From the NCBI RefSeq assembly GCF_014697425.1, contig NZ_JACJRU010000029.1:27685-91684 (forward strand): a stretch of 64,000 bases of DNA. Reading direction: 5' to 3'. This document shows positions 36,582 to 45,871 of this stretch, one piece after another. Positions within the stretch are counted from its first letter, which is position 1; each line of letters begins with the position of its first letter. Under the pieces are notes generated by a model. That model had not been told where the DNA came from, did no database searches, and was given only the letters and a program-made list of their open reading frames with translations. The DNA comes from Nostoc sp. FACHB-110 (GTDB taxonomy: Bacteria > Cyanobacteriota > Cyanobacteriia > Cyanobacteriales > Nostocaceae). A program made the translations under genes and the position numbers.

Positions 36582-37712
36582 ATGATAATCACTCATTCAG
36601 CCAAAATAGTTTCTCAAACTGCAACTATCAAATCTGTGTTTCTGCCCAAATTCGTTTATGACAACCCATACATAGCACAGTTAATCAACAGCTTAAAGTA
36701 CGAAGGAATTGAATTAAATCTTCCTAGCGAATCTTCATCACAGAGCTTCTTTTTACCTATTTTATTTTCACCTAAAAAAGCAGATTTTGTCCATTTTCAT
36801 TGGTTACATCCATTCTTTCAACATAAAAATCCATTGGTAAATACAGTCAAACTATTTCTAGTTGCCTTGCAGTTAATTATCCTCAAGTTGCTGAATATCA
36901 AAATTATTTGGACTGTACATAACCTCAAAAATCACGAAAATGTTAATTTGGTTTTTGAGCGAATCTGTAGCATTATCATGGCTAAATTATCTAATGCTAT
37001 TATTACTCATTGCCAAATTGCCAAAACAGATGCCATTAAAGAGTTTCAAATACGCAATCAAGCGAAAGTATTTGTTGTTCCACATGGCAATTATATAGAA
37101 TGTTACGAAAACAAAATTGATAAGTCATCAGCTAGAAAACGCTTGGGTTTAAAATCTTCTAGTTTTGTGTTTCTTTTTCTGGGTTCGATTCGCCTTTACA
37201 AAGGAGTATTTGAACTAATAGAGACATTCTCTCAATTACCAGGAGACAATATTGAATTAGTAATTGCTGGTAGAGTTCACGATGATAGTCTAGAAATGAC
37301 AGAAATATTAAGACAGAAGATTGCTAATGATAGCAGAATCAAGTTCTTTCCAGGTTTTATTCCTAATGATGAGATTCAAGTTTATATGAATGCTTGTGAT
37401 GTAGTTCTCTTTCCCTACCGAGATATTTTGACATCTGGTGCAGTGCTGTTGGCAATGTCTTTTGCTAAAGCTTGTATAGCACCGCGTAGAGGTTGTATTG
37501 GCGAAGTCCTAGCAGATAATGGGGCATTTTTATATCAAATAGATGATCAGCAGGGCTTACAAAAATCTATGGATTCTGCTTTAGAAAGGCAGGATGAGCT
37601 ATTTTCTATGGGTCAGTATAACTTTCAGCTAGCTAAACAGTATAACTGGCAATATATTGCAGCTATGACTGCTGATGTATATGGTTATTGTCTGCGGCCT
37701 TCTCAATCATAA
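36582..37712 (+). CDS. family 4 glycosyltransferase
   Basis: Retaining GT-B enzyme, 376 residues, probably attaching a sugar to an exopolysaccharide or glycolipid. The N-terminal Rossmann half has VHFHWLHP and IIWTVHNLKNHENV, the C-terminal half has FLGSIRLYKGVFELIETF and the nucleotide-binding VVLFPYRDILTSGAVLLAMS with PRRGCIGEVL, where the acidic EX7E-type motif lies. A hydrophobic helix (about 88-108) may associate with the membrane. It has no polysaccharide cluster around it. Confidence 0.85.
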   Translation: MIITHSAKIVSQTATIKSVFLPKFVYDNPYIAQLINSLKYEGIELNLPSESSSQSFFLPILFSPKKADFVHFHWLHPFFQHKNPLVNTVKLFLVALQLIILKLLNIKIIWTVHNLKNHENVNLVFERICSIIMAKLSNAIITHCQIAKTDAIKEFQIRNQAKVFVVPHGNYIECYENKIDKSSARKRLGLKSSSFVFLFLGSIRLYKGVFELIETFSQLPGDNIELVIAGRVHDDSLEMTEILRQKIANDSRIKFFPGFIPNDEIQVYMNACDVVLFPYRDILTSGAVLLAMSFAKACIAPRRGCIGEVLADNGAFLYQIDDQQGLQKSMDSALERQDELFSMGQYNFQLAKQYNWQYIAAMTADVYGYCLRPSQS

Positions 37713-37790
37713 AATTGAATTGGGCCAGACTTTATCGGTTTTCTGGTCTGATTAAAATAGCTTTTGGTTGACTTGCATTAATTGACACTC

Positions 37791-37821
37791 TCACGCTACA
37801 CCGCAAAGCAGTGTAGCGTGA
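37791..37821 (+). terminator. hairpin after the glycosyltransferase
   Basis: TCACGCTACAC (37791-37801) pairs perfectly with GTGTAGCGTGA (37811-37821) with a 9-base loop, 79 bases after the stop. The T-rich tail is weak. Confidence 0.5.
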
Positions 37822-37872
37822 TATTCTTGCTTCTCAGGAATACGCTAAAAGCAGATTTGCCAGGAGATAGCT

Positions 37873-38427
37873 TTGTCAAAAATCAACTTTTTTAAACAAC
37901 ACCTTACAGTCATTGGAGTTACTCTGCTGGCAATGACCATCACAGCTTGCGATAACCGGGCTAAATCACAATTACCATCTGCCAATAGTCCAACGGTAGC
38001 CAATCTTTCAGATACGTCCAATCCAACTTCCCCACAAAATTCTGCGAGTTCCCAATCGCTGGAGCAACAAGCTGTCCAAGCTATTCATGATTATTACGAT
38101 GCTATTGCCCGTCAAGACTATCAACAAGCGTACTTGGCTTGGGATGGAGATGGATTTGCCAGCAAGCAGTCGTTTGAGGAATTCAAGCAAGGTTTTGCTA
38201 ACACTGTATCTATTAATGAGGAGGTTGGAAAACCAGGAAGACTAGAAGGGGCGGCTGGCTCGCTATATATTGAAATTCCAGTTACTATTACTTCTGTCAC
38301 TACCAATGGGACTCCGCAACGATTTAATGGTAGTTATAAACTGCGACGAGTTAATGACGTTCCTGGCTCAACTCCAAAGCAACGTAGATGGCATATCTAC
38401 TCAGCTAATATTTCACTTGAGCAGTAA
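37873..38427 (+). CDS. putative lipoprotein with NTF2-like domain
   Basis: 184 residues. The N-terminus has a lipoprotein signal: GVTLLAMTITAC with lipidated Cys near residue 29. A Ser/Pro-rich linker of about 35 residues follows, then a domain (about 65-184) with AVQAIHDYYDAIARQDYQQA and RRWHIYSANI, the pattern of SnoaL/NTF2-like folds. Start is a TTG at 37873 behind an AGGAGA site. Probably outer- or inner-membrane attached; function unknown. Confidence 0.75.
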   Translation: MSKINFFKQHLTVIGVTLLAMTITACDNRAKSQLPSANSPTVANLSDTSNPTSPQNSASSQSLEQQAVQAIHDYYDAIARQDYQQAYLAWDGDGFASKQSFEEFKQGFANTVSINEEVGKPGRLEGAAGSLYIEIPVTITSVTTNGTPQRFNGSYKLRRVNDVPGSTPKQRRWHIYSANISLEQ

Positions 38428-38506
38428 TTTTCCACTATTTCTATTAAATTTGCTAAGATTGGAGCTTAATTTTTGATTTTAACAGACAGAATACAGCAGT
38501 TTTAGA

Positions 38507-38971
38507 TTAAGCCAAGTATTGTGGACAGTAACCCAATCCTTTGATCACATCTGTTCGGAAAACCTCAATATCATCGCACTTAGGAACCCCATGAGAAACT
38601 AGAGAAACGTGATACTGACGCATCACCTCAGTAATCGTTGCTCCTGACTCCAATTTCATCAGTACTGAATTTATTAACTTAGAGGGAGTGTAAACTACTC
38701 CTAGTTCATTGAAGACAGCTTGAATATTTTTTTCCTGTTGAGGCTCAATAGCGGATTTGATTTGGATGTTAACTATCCATCCATCTCTTTGATTAATAAC
38801 TGTCACAATGCTAGAAGAAATATAAGAACAGTTGGCTAAATAATTAACTAGATACAGTGTTAGGCTAGCATTTTCTAAATGATAAAGATATTGCTTCTCT
38901 TGATTGACCGAGGTGCGAATAAAACCTAATATTGAAGTAAGTTTTGACGCTAAATTCTTATTGTTAGTCAT
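38507..38971 (-). CDS. conserved-looking protein of unknown function
   Basis: 154 residues, soluble, ATG at 38971. The first half is helical, the second contains LINSVLMKLESGATITEVMRQYHV followed by a C-terminal CDDIEVFRTDVIKGLGYCPQ with two Cys (trimmed in part here). I recognise no family. It is convergent with the lipoprotein gene, and a 1-kb gene-free region lies upstream. Confidence 0.55.
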   Translation of the reverse strand: MTNNKNLASKLTSILGFIRTSVNQEKQYLYHLENASLTLYLVNYLANCSYISSSIVTVINQRDGWIVNIQIKSAIEPQQEKNIQAVFNELGVVYTPSKLINSVLMKLESGATITEVMRQYHVSLVSHGVPKCDDIEVFRTDVIKGLGYCPQYLA

Positions 38972-39981
38972 AATTTTAACTGTTTTGTAAATTCTAATTT
39001 TTAATGAAAAGCGATTAATTCTTCTACCAATTTGAGATAGATAATATTATTTTATACAATGTCTTGACTTGAACTCAGGTTAAATCAAGATTTTTATCTT
39101 GTATATGTATCATAAAATTCTCAGATGGCATTTGCACGGTTGTTATCAGTTAAATGTTGATTTATTCATAAAAACTATTATCACAACAACTGAAATAAGA
39201 TGCAGCTTACTTTTGATAGACTAATAGTCTGTGGCTTTAGGAGTAGGAATACTTCTATTTATTTAGACTCGCCTTAACCAAAGTAATGGTCATGACAAAC
39301 TTTCTTACTAGTTGTATTCATATTTAACTAAAATTGTCAATGACTATGGAGTATATATTTTTATATTCAAGCAATTGGAATGTATAACACCGCGTTGAGG
39401 TTGTCAGAACAAATTCCTCCAAGCTTGCTCGCGTGCAGCAAGCTGCTTATGCGCTAATGGCCAAAGAGCAGAAACAGGTTTTTCATTTAACCATTAGACT
39501 TGTCCGGAATATTAACTTATGCAGTTGTTTTATCCTTTGATCAAAAATTGATACTGACAAGCGATCGCACTCTGCATGGAATTAAGTAAGTGTAGTAGGT
39601 AAATCCTGACTGAGATATTCTAAATCAATAGAGGTGCACAGGTGTAGGGGAGAAATGACAGTAACCTCTCCCTCGCTTCAATTTATGGATAAAAGCACAA
39701 ACATATATTAATTTTTTTTAAATAGCGGTAATAATTGCCGAAAATCAGCTTGTTTTTCTTGAACAAGAATACATCCGCCTGAATCAATGAGTGGTGGGTC
39801 TTTTTACACCACTCATTGAAGACCAGCAAATCTATAGATTTGGTGGGGGATTTAAACCCATTTATTTATCCGTGACTTCGTACAGAATTCATGCACTCAT
39901 TCTGGCGGTTTTTCAGCTTACTACCAGTCTTTTTTCTGACTCCGAACTTAGGTTAAGTAATGAAATTAAAGGAAAGAATTT
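38972..39981. other. 1-kb gene-free region upstream of the LodA-like gene
   Basis: No ORF of significance on either strand. It holds an AAGCTTGCTCGCGTGCAGCA repeat-like core near 39420, a CTTGTT/AACAAG hairpin near 39750, and a strong hairpin at 39784-39819. The left part is AT-rich. It may contain the promoters of both flanking genes and degraded sequence. Confidence 0.5.
39784..39819. terminator. perfect 13-bp hairpin in the long intergenic region
   Basis: TCAATGAGTGGTG (39784-39796) pairs with CACCACTCATTGA (39807-39819) around a 10-base loop GGTCTTTTTA. It is 162 bases upstream of the LodA-like gene, so it could be an operator, an attenuator or a terminator of an unseen transcript. Confidence 0.45.
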
Positions 39982-42195
39982 ATGGCTCTCATCGATGAGG
40001 TGAAAAAGGTTTGTTCGCGCCTAGCACCGTTTGGCTGGCGAGACTTACTACTCCAGCAAGGGCTAGATATTACAGCTGCAAATCTCCAACAGGAATTAAC
40101 TAAAGAACTACCTGCTATCAATCGGCGAATAGTAGGGTTTGAAGACTTTGCCTTTGAAGGAAAACGAGCCATAGAAGCAGGAAATCCGTCTCGAAGTTTA
40201 TTGTTTCATGCTTTGGCTTCACCCAATGTCGTGAGTGACAATCTCAGCGTCTATCCGACGTTAGCAGAACTGGAAATCATTGAAAATTATATTTATGGCG
40301 TGCAGCCTCCTTCTTTGCAGGATTTACAAGTTATAGCTCAAAGACAACCATTAGCCATCGCTGTGTTTGCTTTTGAGTATCGTCCGGCATCAGAAACTGT
40401 TCACCGCCAGTATGCTGATGTTTGTTTTTCGCGCACAGGTGTAGCAAGAGTGGGAACTGCTCCAGCCCTATATAATGAAAAATTACGGGGATTTTTGCCT
40501 GCTAGTGAAACAGACTCAAAAGAAACTTTTCGCGTCTTACCTGCACGCTATTGTGCCTATATTGCAGTTCAACGCAGTGGCAACCGAGATACTTTTGGCC
40601 CGTTGCGTTTTCAAGATGAAGATAATAATAGACTATTCTGGGTTCCCATTCATAAGCTATTCAACGGGCCAGAATGCATTCGTGGTTTTGACTTACAAGT
40701 GACTTTAAATGCTCATCATGTCAATCAAAAACTGCGACGGATTCATTTAGCATTGCAAAATACAGGATGGGATGAGCCAGACATTAGCCAGGCGCCATTT
40801 ATCTTTACAGAAGGAATTGCTGAATTAACAACAGCATCTGACCTTGGTACAGGGCTTTTAGTTCCCGTTGTTCACCCAAATTTAATTGAAGCAGCTACTT
40901 ATCAAGGAAAACTGCTGACCTTTAAAGTTCCACCAAATAGCCCGACTCTATCTTCTAGTCTGGCAATACCAGCTGATGAAACGACAGGAGCAAGACACGC
41001 TCCTGAATATGTTCATGTGCGCCATAAAATATTGCCCAATGGTCAACAAGAAAATCTCAACGACCAGAAAGATGTGGAAGCGGCTGTAAAAGCAGGTAAT
41101 TACAATGCTCAACATTACCTTGACTTTACAGGTGATGGTTGGATTGAAGCAATATGTCCAGAATTGGCGGTGGCAATTCCTCGCAACATACCTGCCTATT
41201 CTTTAGTAACTGCCCCAGATTTTTTCCCTAGTTGCGACCAGCGAGAGCTATTAGAATGGACAGAGCAGTCAGTACCTAGCAGACTGAGACAAAATCTCTG
41301 GCGAATTCCCCCAGAAACTTTATCTGATACTCGCTTTGCTCCTAACCTGCAATTAGAAGGTGTTGATTTTCGACCAGAAGATAAAACTGTAACTGCAATT
41401 GTCTCGTTACCTCGCCAGGGTTCGGTGCGACAAATGCCGTTGAATACTTCTCCCACAATCCGACAAGGGTATCTCACAGATACGGCCGCGGGGGTGTTTG
41501 CTCCTGGTTGGGATGTGAGTTTTGATCGCACCAACGAAGTGGAACACTTAGCAAGCTACGGCTTAGGCAGTCCTTTTCCAGAGGACTCCAAACTTTGTGC
41601 TGCACTTAGCACATTTTGGCCCGCAGTCGCTCCTGATGCCGCTCGGACATTTCAGCCAAATCCTGCTTGGCCTACTGTTAGCCCGTTAACAGATTCAGAA
41701 ATTGGTCAAGTTGGCAATTTACCGTGGGACGGAATCCCAGGCCCTCGACGCATCACCAAAGATGGCAAAGAGTTGATAGAGTATTCAGACTTTGCTCATG
41801 CAGATTACGTAGAAAGTTCTTTGCAGAAGAAATTTTCGCTCTCTTTAACGGCTAAGGTTGATGTGCGTGAATACGAAGCTAGAGTATTGGCGATGGCAAA
41901 TGTTTATCAAGTTTTAAGAATCAGACCTGAAGCTAGGGGGCAATGGAGCATATTGTCGTTTCAACTAGTGCAACAGAACAATTCCGAATTACAACAGGCA
42001 CAAACGCAAACACGCACTCTTCTTAGTGGAAATATTTATCGGTTTGAAATTTATCGTCATGGAAATTCATTTTTAGACCCAGCAGATTCTCGACAACGCT
42101 TGGTTGAAATTGAAGAAACCGTAACGCTGTTTGTTACAGCAGTCAATATTTTGTGGAAACGCGGTAATGGAAGTTGGTCTAGAAGACGTGTCTAA
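39982..42195 (+). CDS. LodA/GoxA-like protein, putative quinone-cofactor oxidase (tentative)
   Basis: 737 residues, cytoplasmic by sequence. The tentative family call rests on a GVARVGTAP segment near 155-163, a STFWPAVAPDAARTF segment near 544, and the partner gene, which encodes a LodB-like flavoprotein. LodA/GoxA enzymes oxidise amino acids such as lysine or glycine, releasing peroxide, using a cysteine tryptophylquinone made from a Cys and a Trp of the chain. Here Cys539 with Trp546 or Trp582 are candidates. The N-terminal 140 residues look like an extra helical domain. The downstream gene overlaps it by 29 bases. Confidence 0.5.
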   Translation: MALIDEVKKVCSRLAPFGWRDLLLQQGLDITAANLQQELTKELPAINRRIVGFEDFAFEGKRAIEAGNPSRSLLFHALASPNVVSDNLSVYPTLAELEIIENYIYGVQPPSLQDLQVIAQRQPLAIAVFAFEYRPASETVHRQYADVCFSRTGVARVGTAPALYNEKLRGFLPASETDSKETFRVLPARYCAYIAVQRSGNRDTFGPLRFQDEDNNRLFWVPIHKLFNGPECIRGFDLQVTLNAHHVNQKLRRIHLALQNTGWDEPDISQAPFIFTEGIAELTTASDLGTGLLVPVVHPNLIEAATYQGKLLTFKVPPNSPTLSSSLAIPADETTGARHAPEYVHVRHKILPNGQQENLNDQKDVEAAVKAGNYNAQHYLDFTGDGWIEAICPELAVAIPRNIPAYSLVTAPDFFPSCDQRELLEWTEQSVPSRLRQNLWRIPPETLSDTRFAPNLQLEGVDFRPEDKTVTAIVSLPRQGSVRQMPLNTSPTIRQGYLTDTAAGVFAPGWDVSFDRTNEVEHLASYGLGSPFPEDSKLCAALSTFWPAVAPDAARTFQPNPAWPTVSPLTDSEIGQVGNLPWDGIPGPRRITKDGKELIEYSDFAHADYVESSLQKKFSLSLTAKVDVREYEARVLAMANVYQVLRIRPEARGQWSILSFQLVQQNNSELQQAQTQTRTLLSGNIYRFEIYRHGNSFLDPADSRQRLVEIEETVTLFVTAVNILWKRGNGSWSRRRV

Positions 42196-43243
42196 TCCTG
42201 ATGTACTTGTGGTTGGAGGTGGCCCGGCTGGTTGTGCTAGTGCGATTACCTGCGCCCAACTCGGATTAAAAGTTGTCCTGATTGAGTCTAGGCCATTTCC
42301 GCGTACACACCCTGGTGAAACATTACACCCTGGCGTAGAACCATTGCTGAAGCAGTTAGGAGTTCTTGAGCAAGTGTTAGAAGCTGGTTTTCTTCGTCAC
42401 ACTGGAAATTGGGTGCAGTGGTCAGGTGCGAGAGAGTTTGTTCGCTTTGGCGCGGATGATTCGGGAGTATGGCTAGGATTTCAAGCATGGAGAGCCGATT
42501 TTGATGCGATTTTGCTTCATCAAGCCAAGGCCATCGGTGTGAAAGTTCTACAACCTTGCTACGCTTCGCACTTACTGATGGATGGGTGCAGAGTAATTGG
42601 CGTTGAGACATCCCTGGGAACTTTTCGGGCAGCTAAAATCATTGATGCTGCGGGAAGTAATCATTGGCTTGCTCAAAAATTAGGGTTAGAAATCCGATAT
42701 CATTCTCCGCGTCTGATTGCCTATTATGGTTATGTAGCAGGGGAATGTTCAGCCAGAGATATTGCTCCAGCGATTGTTGCTGATTCCTGCGGTTGGACGT
42801 GGACTGCAAAAGTGCGGCCACAACTTTATCAATGGACTCGTTTATCGTTGGGAAAACAGAAAATTCCCCAAGACTGGCTCCCCAATGAATTTGTGGGATT
42901 GAAAATTGCGCAAAAAATGCGGGCATCTGATGTCAGTTGGCGAATTGTTCGACAATCAGCTGGAAATGGTTACTTTATCGTTGGGGATGCCGCAATGACA
43001 CTTGACCCGACATCAAGTCATGGTGTTCTCAAAGCAATTATGTCTGGGATTTGGGTTGGCCATTCCATAGCATCGGAATTTTTAGGTAATCTAACTGAGC
43101 GACAAGCTATTGAGCAGTACTGTTTGTGGATTCACAACTGGTTTCAACACGATGTCAAAAATCTCACTCAGCTTTATAGCCAGTCAGGTGTTCCGTTTGT
43201 CGATACTCTGCCACTTGAATCTTTATTCACATCTTGCACCTAG
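42167..43243 (+). CDS. FAD-dependent oxidoreductase, LodB/tryptophan-halogenase-like
   Basis: Flavoprotein with an N-terminal Rossmann VVGGGPAGCASAITCAQLG (about 12-30), the substrate-loop motif PGETLHPGVEPLLKQLG and a second FAD motif FIVGDAAMTLDPTSSHG. This is the pattern of LodB/GoxB maturases and halogenase-like monooxygenases. LodB proteins install the quinone cofactor of LodA, consistent with the 29-base overlap with the preceding gene. The halogenase Trp motif WxWxIP is not seen. The last four codons and the stop are supplied by a dispersed 144-bp repeat, so the C-terminus may be altered. Confidence 0.75.
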   Translation: MEVGLEDVSNPDVLVVGGGPAGCASAITCAQLGLKVVLIESRPFPRTHPGETLHPGVEPLLKQLGVLEQVLEAGFLRHTGNWVQWSGAREFVRFGADDSGVWLGFQAWRADFDAILLHQAKAIGVKVLQPCYASHLLMDGCRVIGVETSLGTFRAAKIIDAAGSNHWLAQKLGLEIRYHSPRLIAYYGYVAGECSARDIAPAIVADSCGWTWTAKVRPQLYQWTRLSLGKQKIPQDWLPNEFVGLKIAQKMRASDVSWRIVRQSAGNGYFIVGDAAMTLDPTSSHGVLKAIMSGIWVGHSIASEFLGNLTERQAIEQYCLWIHNWFQHDVKNLTQLYSQSGVPFVDTLPLESLFTSCT

Positions 43244-43374
43244 CGACTGAAGTCGCAGCTACACAGACAAAACCCGCCTGCGCGGGTTCCAAACCCATCA
43301 TTTTAAGTTAGTCCGCCTACGCGGACTTTGTTTGTATAGCCACGAATTCCATTCGTTGGGGCTAGATGCAAGAT
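43231..43374. repeat. 144-bp four-hairpin palindromic repeat, copy A
   Basis: Outer ends ATCTTGCA and TGCAAGAT are inverted repeats. Inside are four short hairpins: GCGACT/AGTCGC, ACCCGC/GCGGGT, GTCCGC/GCGGAC and an ACGAAT/ATTCGT pair, giving a cloverleaf. Copy B is at 61613-61757. No coding capacity and no clear target duplication. Confidence 0.85.
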
Positions 43375-43437
43375 ATGTATTTAGGGAAAATATTTGTTTG
43401 ATGCTTTAATTTGATTAAACAACTACAATCAAAAATT

Positions 43438-43713
43438 ATGAACAATACATTAATTGATAAAACCTTCCGCGATAGCGACGGTAATGTTGTCATTGCTCAG
43501 ATGCCCAACTTACCGCTAATTGTGTGGTTTGTCACAGGTATATTATCGTTAGTTTTTTCTACTGGGAAAATTAATATAGTGTTTGATACTCTGGCGACTG
43601 GCTCGTTGTTTACTTGGGCTTGGCTGGAATTGTTTGACGGTGTTAATTATTTTCGCAGAGCTATAGGCCTTGCGGCATTGATTGGTATTGTTGCATTTAA
43701 ACTTCAGTCGTAA
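43438..43713 (+). CDS. small membrane protein of unknown function
   Basis: 91 residues from the ATG at 43438 (frame opens at 43411). Two to three hydrophobic segments: about 22-42, 47-63 and 72-88. A DSDGNVVIAQMPNLPL start precedes the first. No family recognised; similar short membrane proteins are common in Nostocales. Confidence 0.55.
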   Translation: MNNTLIDKTFRDSDGNVVIAQMPNLPLIVWFVTGILSLVFSTGKINIVFDTLATGSLFTWAWLELFDGVNYFRRAIGLAALIGIVAFKLQS

Positions 43714-43779
43714 TTTTGATTTAGGCTGAGTGAACAAGGCAAAAGTAAAAAGTTAAAAAGCAAAAGTCGCCAGCCCATT

Positions 43780-43872
43780 TATAGCGATTCCCAGTTAAGT
43801 GAGGTACAGGTAATATTTTGAAACGCAGAGGTACGCAGAGATTTGTACTTCAGCAGACTAGGAAACGCTATA
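43780..43872. repeat. shorter relative of the TATAGC MITE
   Basis: Starts TATAGCGATTCCCAGTTAAG and ends TAGGAAACGCTATA, with GTGAGGTACA and ACGCAGAG internal blocks shared with 16115-16256. Probably an internal-deletion form. Confidence 0.55.
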
Positions 43873-43903
43873 TTTATGGGGATTACTTTTGACTTTTTAC
43901 TTT

Positions 43904-44851
43904 TTAAGATGCTATCTGAATGCCATGTGTAATGGTGCGAGTCACAAACAATTCTAAATCTTCGTCGGGAATTGTTTCTCTAATAAATTTTTTGACTGCT
44001 TGGGCTTGGGGTTCCGACTCGACAATTGCAAACACACTCGGCCCGGAACCAGACATCATGGTTCCGAGAACTCCTGGTTGAGTTGCAAACAATTCGCGCA
44101 GTTGCATGACTTGGGAATAAGCAGGTAAAACTACACGCTCTAAATCGTTGTGCAATTTTTGGGCAATTTCTGTTGCCTCTTTATGGACTATTGCTTGGAC
44201 TATTTCACCTGAATGAACTGCGGCGGCGCGGGCGGCTAAATCTTCGGTGTCTTTGAGATAGGTGTGACCAAATTCTTGACGATAGGTTTTGTATGCCCAA
44301 GGGGTAGATACTTCTAGGCTCCGATATTTGGCCAATACTATATATATATGATCTAAACTCGGTAGTGGTGCGAGTTGTTCTCCTCTACCTGTAGCGATCG
44401 CTGTTCCACCTGCGACACAAAATGGTATATCTGAACCTAAAGTAGCACCCAACTCTTCAATTTCTGTTTGGGTCAGTCCCAAGTTCCACAATAAATCTAT
44501 CCCTACCAAAACTGCTGCCGCATTTGTTGAACCTCCCGCTAACCCAGCCGCCACCGGAATATTTTTCTCTAATGTAATTTCCACTCCACCATGTTTCGCC
44601 GCAGCTTCGGGAAATTGTTTGGTCATTAATTCGGCGGCGCGATAGACGAGATTAGTTTTATCGGTGGGAACTTGGGGATGGTTACAGTGGACGCGAATAA
44701 TTTGTTCACTGATGGCGCGGACAGAAATTTTGTCGGCGAGGTCGATGCTTTGCAATATCATGACTAACTCATGATAACCATCAGCGCGATCGCCGATGAT
44801 TTCCAGATACAAATTAATTTTGGCAGGAGCGATGAGGGTGTAACTACGCAT
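43904..44851 (-). CDS. ispE: 4-diphosphocytidyl-2-C-methyl-D-erythritol kinase
   Basis: GHMP kinase of the MEP pathway for isoprenoids. 315 residues with YTLIAPAKINLYLEI at the start, the GHMP phosphate loop PVAAGLAGGSTNAAAVL (about 93-109) and the C-terminal GTMMSGSGPSVFAIV. Normal length. Its ATG at 44851 overlaps the end of rsmA by 8 bases, so the two genes form an operon, as is common in bacteria. Confidence 0.96.
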   Translation of the reverse strand: MRSYTLIAPAKINLYLEIIGDRADGYHELVMILQSIDLADKISVRAISEQIIRVHCNHPQVPTDKTNLVYRAAELMTKQFPEAAAKHGGVEITLEKNIPVAAGLAGGSTNAAAVLVGIDLLWNLGLTQTEIEELGATLGSDIPFCVAGGTAIATGRGEQLAPLPSLDHIYIVLAKYRSLEVSTPWAYKTYRQEFGHTYLKDTEDLAARAAAVHSGEIVQAIVHKEATEIAQKLHNDLERVVLPAYSQVMQLRELFATQPGVLGTMMSGSGPSVFAIVESEPQAQAVKKFIRETIPDEDLELFVTRTITHGIQIAS

Positions 44852-45686
44852 CTTGAGGGCTGAGTTCTGAGTTAAAAGTGCTGAGTAGGTTACTCAGGCT
44901 TACCCATTGCTGAGTGCTGATTTCTTCAGCTCTGGCTTGGGGATTTATTTCTAATTGTTCCAGTAATTGGGTCAGGCGATCGCGGTCAATTACAGATTGC
45001 AAGTTGTTCCGTAACATTTTGCGCTTTGACCCAAAACCTAACTTTACCAGATTCTCTAATCTGCGTGGGTCGTTGGCAAGAATTTCTAACTGACGTGGAC
45101 GCAACCTGACAACAGCCGAGTCTACTTTTGGCGGTGGATAAAATGCACTTGCTGGAACTGTACAAATTAACTCACATTCTGCTAAATACTGCACCCTAAC
45201 TGATAACGCGCCAAAGGTTTTTGAACCTGCTTTAGCATACAATCTTTCTGCTACTTCTTTTTGAATTAATAGCACGATGGAATCGAATGGTTTGGGGTTA
45301 GGATTGGCGATTGCTCCTAATAGTTTTTCGATGATTGGCCCGGTAATGTTGTAGGGGATATTCGCCACTACTTTATTCGCGTTTTGAAAGTTGGGAAACG
45401 CTGTTAAATTCGCGGCTAAATCTAACTCTAAAAAATCACCTTGTAATAATAAAAAATTTTCTTTACTTCCTAATTCTTTGACTAATAACTTACATAAATC
45501 CCTATCGATTTCGACTGCTAATAAAGACTGTACTAAAGGTAATAAACGCCGTGTCAAAATGCCTGTACCCGGCCCGATTTCCAGGATGCGGTCATTTGTA
45601 CTACACTCTGCCGCCTGCACTATGGCGTTGAGAGCCTTGTCACTTTTGAGCCAATGTTGAGCAAAAACCTTGCGCGGTCGTACCAT
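44844..45686 (-). CDS. rsmA: 16S rRNA dimethyladenosine transferase
   Basis: SAM-dependent enzyme that dimethylates two adjacent adenosines near the 3' end of 16S rRNA. Motif I is ILEIGPGTGILTRRLL (about 34-49); the catalytic NIPYNITGPIIEKL motif IV lies near 109-122; FGSKRKMLRNNL near 220 is typical of KsgA. 280 residues. The C-terminal residues NSELSPQDA are encoded by CTCAGC-type repeat DNA. The gene is first in the operon with ispE; start ATG at 45686. Confidence 0.95.
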   Translation of the reverse strand: MVRPRKVFAQHWLKSDKALNAIVQAAECSTNDRILEIGPGTGILTRRLLPLVQSLLAVEIDRDLCKLLVKELGSKENFLLLQGDFLELDLAANLTAFPNFQNANKVVANIPYNITGPIIEKLLGAIANPNPKPFDSIVLLIQKEVAERLYAKAGSKTFGALSVRVQYLAECELICTVPASAFYPPPKVDSAVVRLRPRQLEILANDPRRLENLVKLGFGSKRKMLRNNLQSVIDRDRLTQLLEQLEINPQARAEEISTQQWVSLSNLLSTFNSELSPQDA

Positions 45687-45871
45687 CTATTTCTCTTTTC
45701 CTATAATGTTTTGGGCGTTTAACCAAAAATCCATTTCTTACTTTTTGCTTACTTTTAATTAATAATTTTTGTAGCTATATTGCCTAATTTTGTGGACATA
45801 TTAGTTTAAATGTGGTAATTAAAACAGGCGATCGCAACTTCAACTTACCCATTGCGATCGCCTATCATTAT

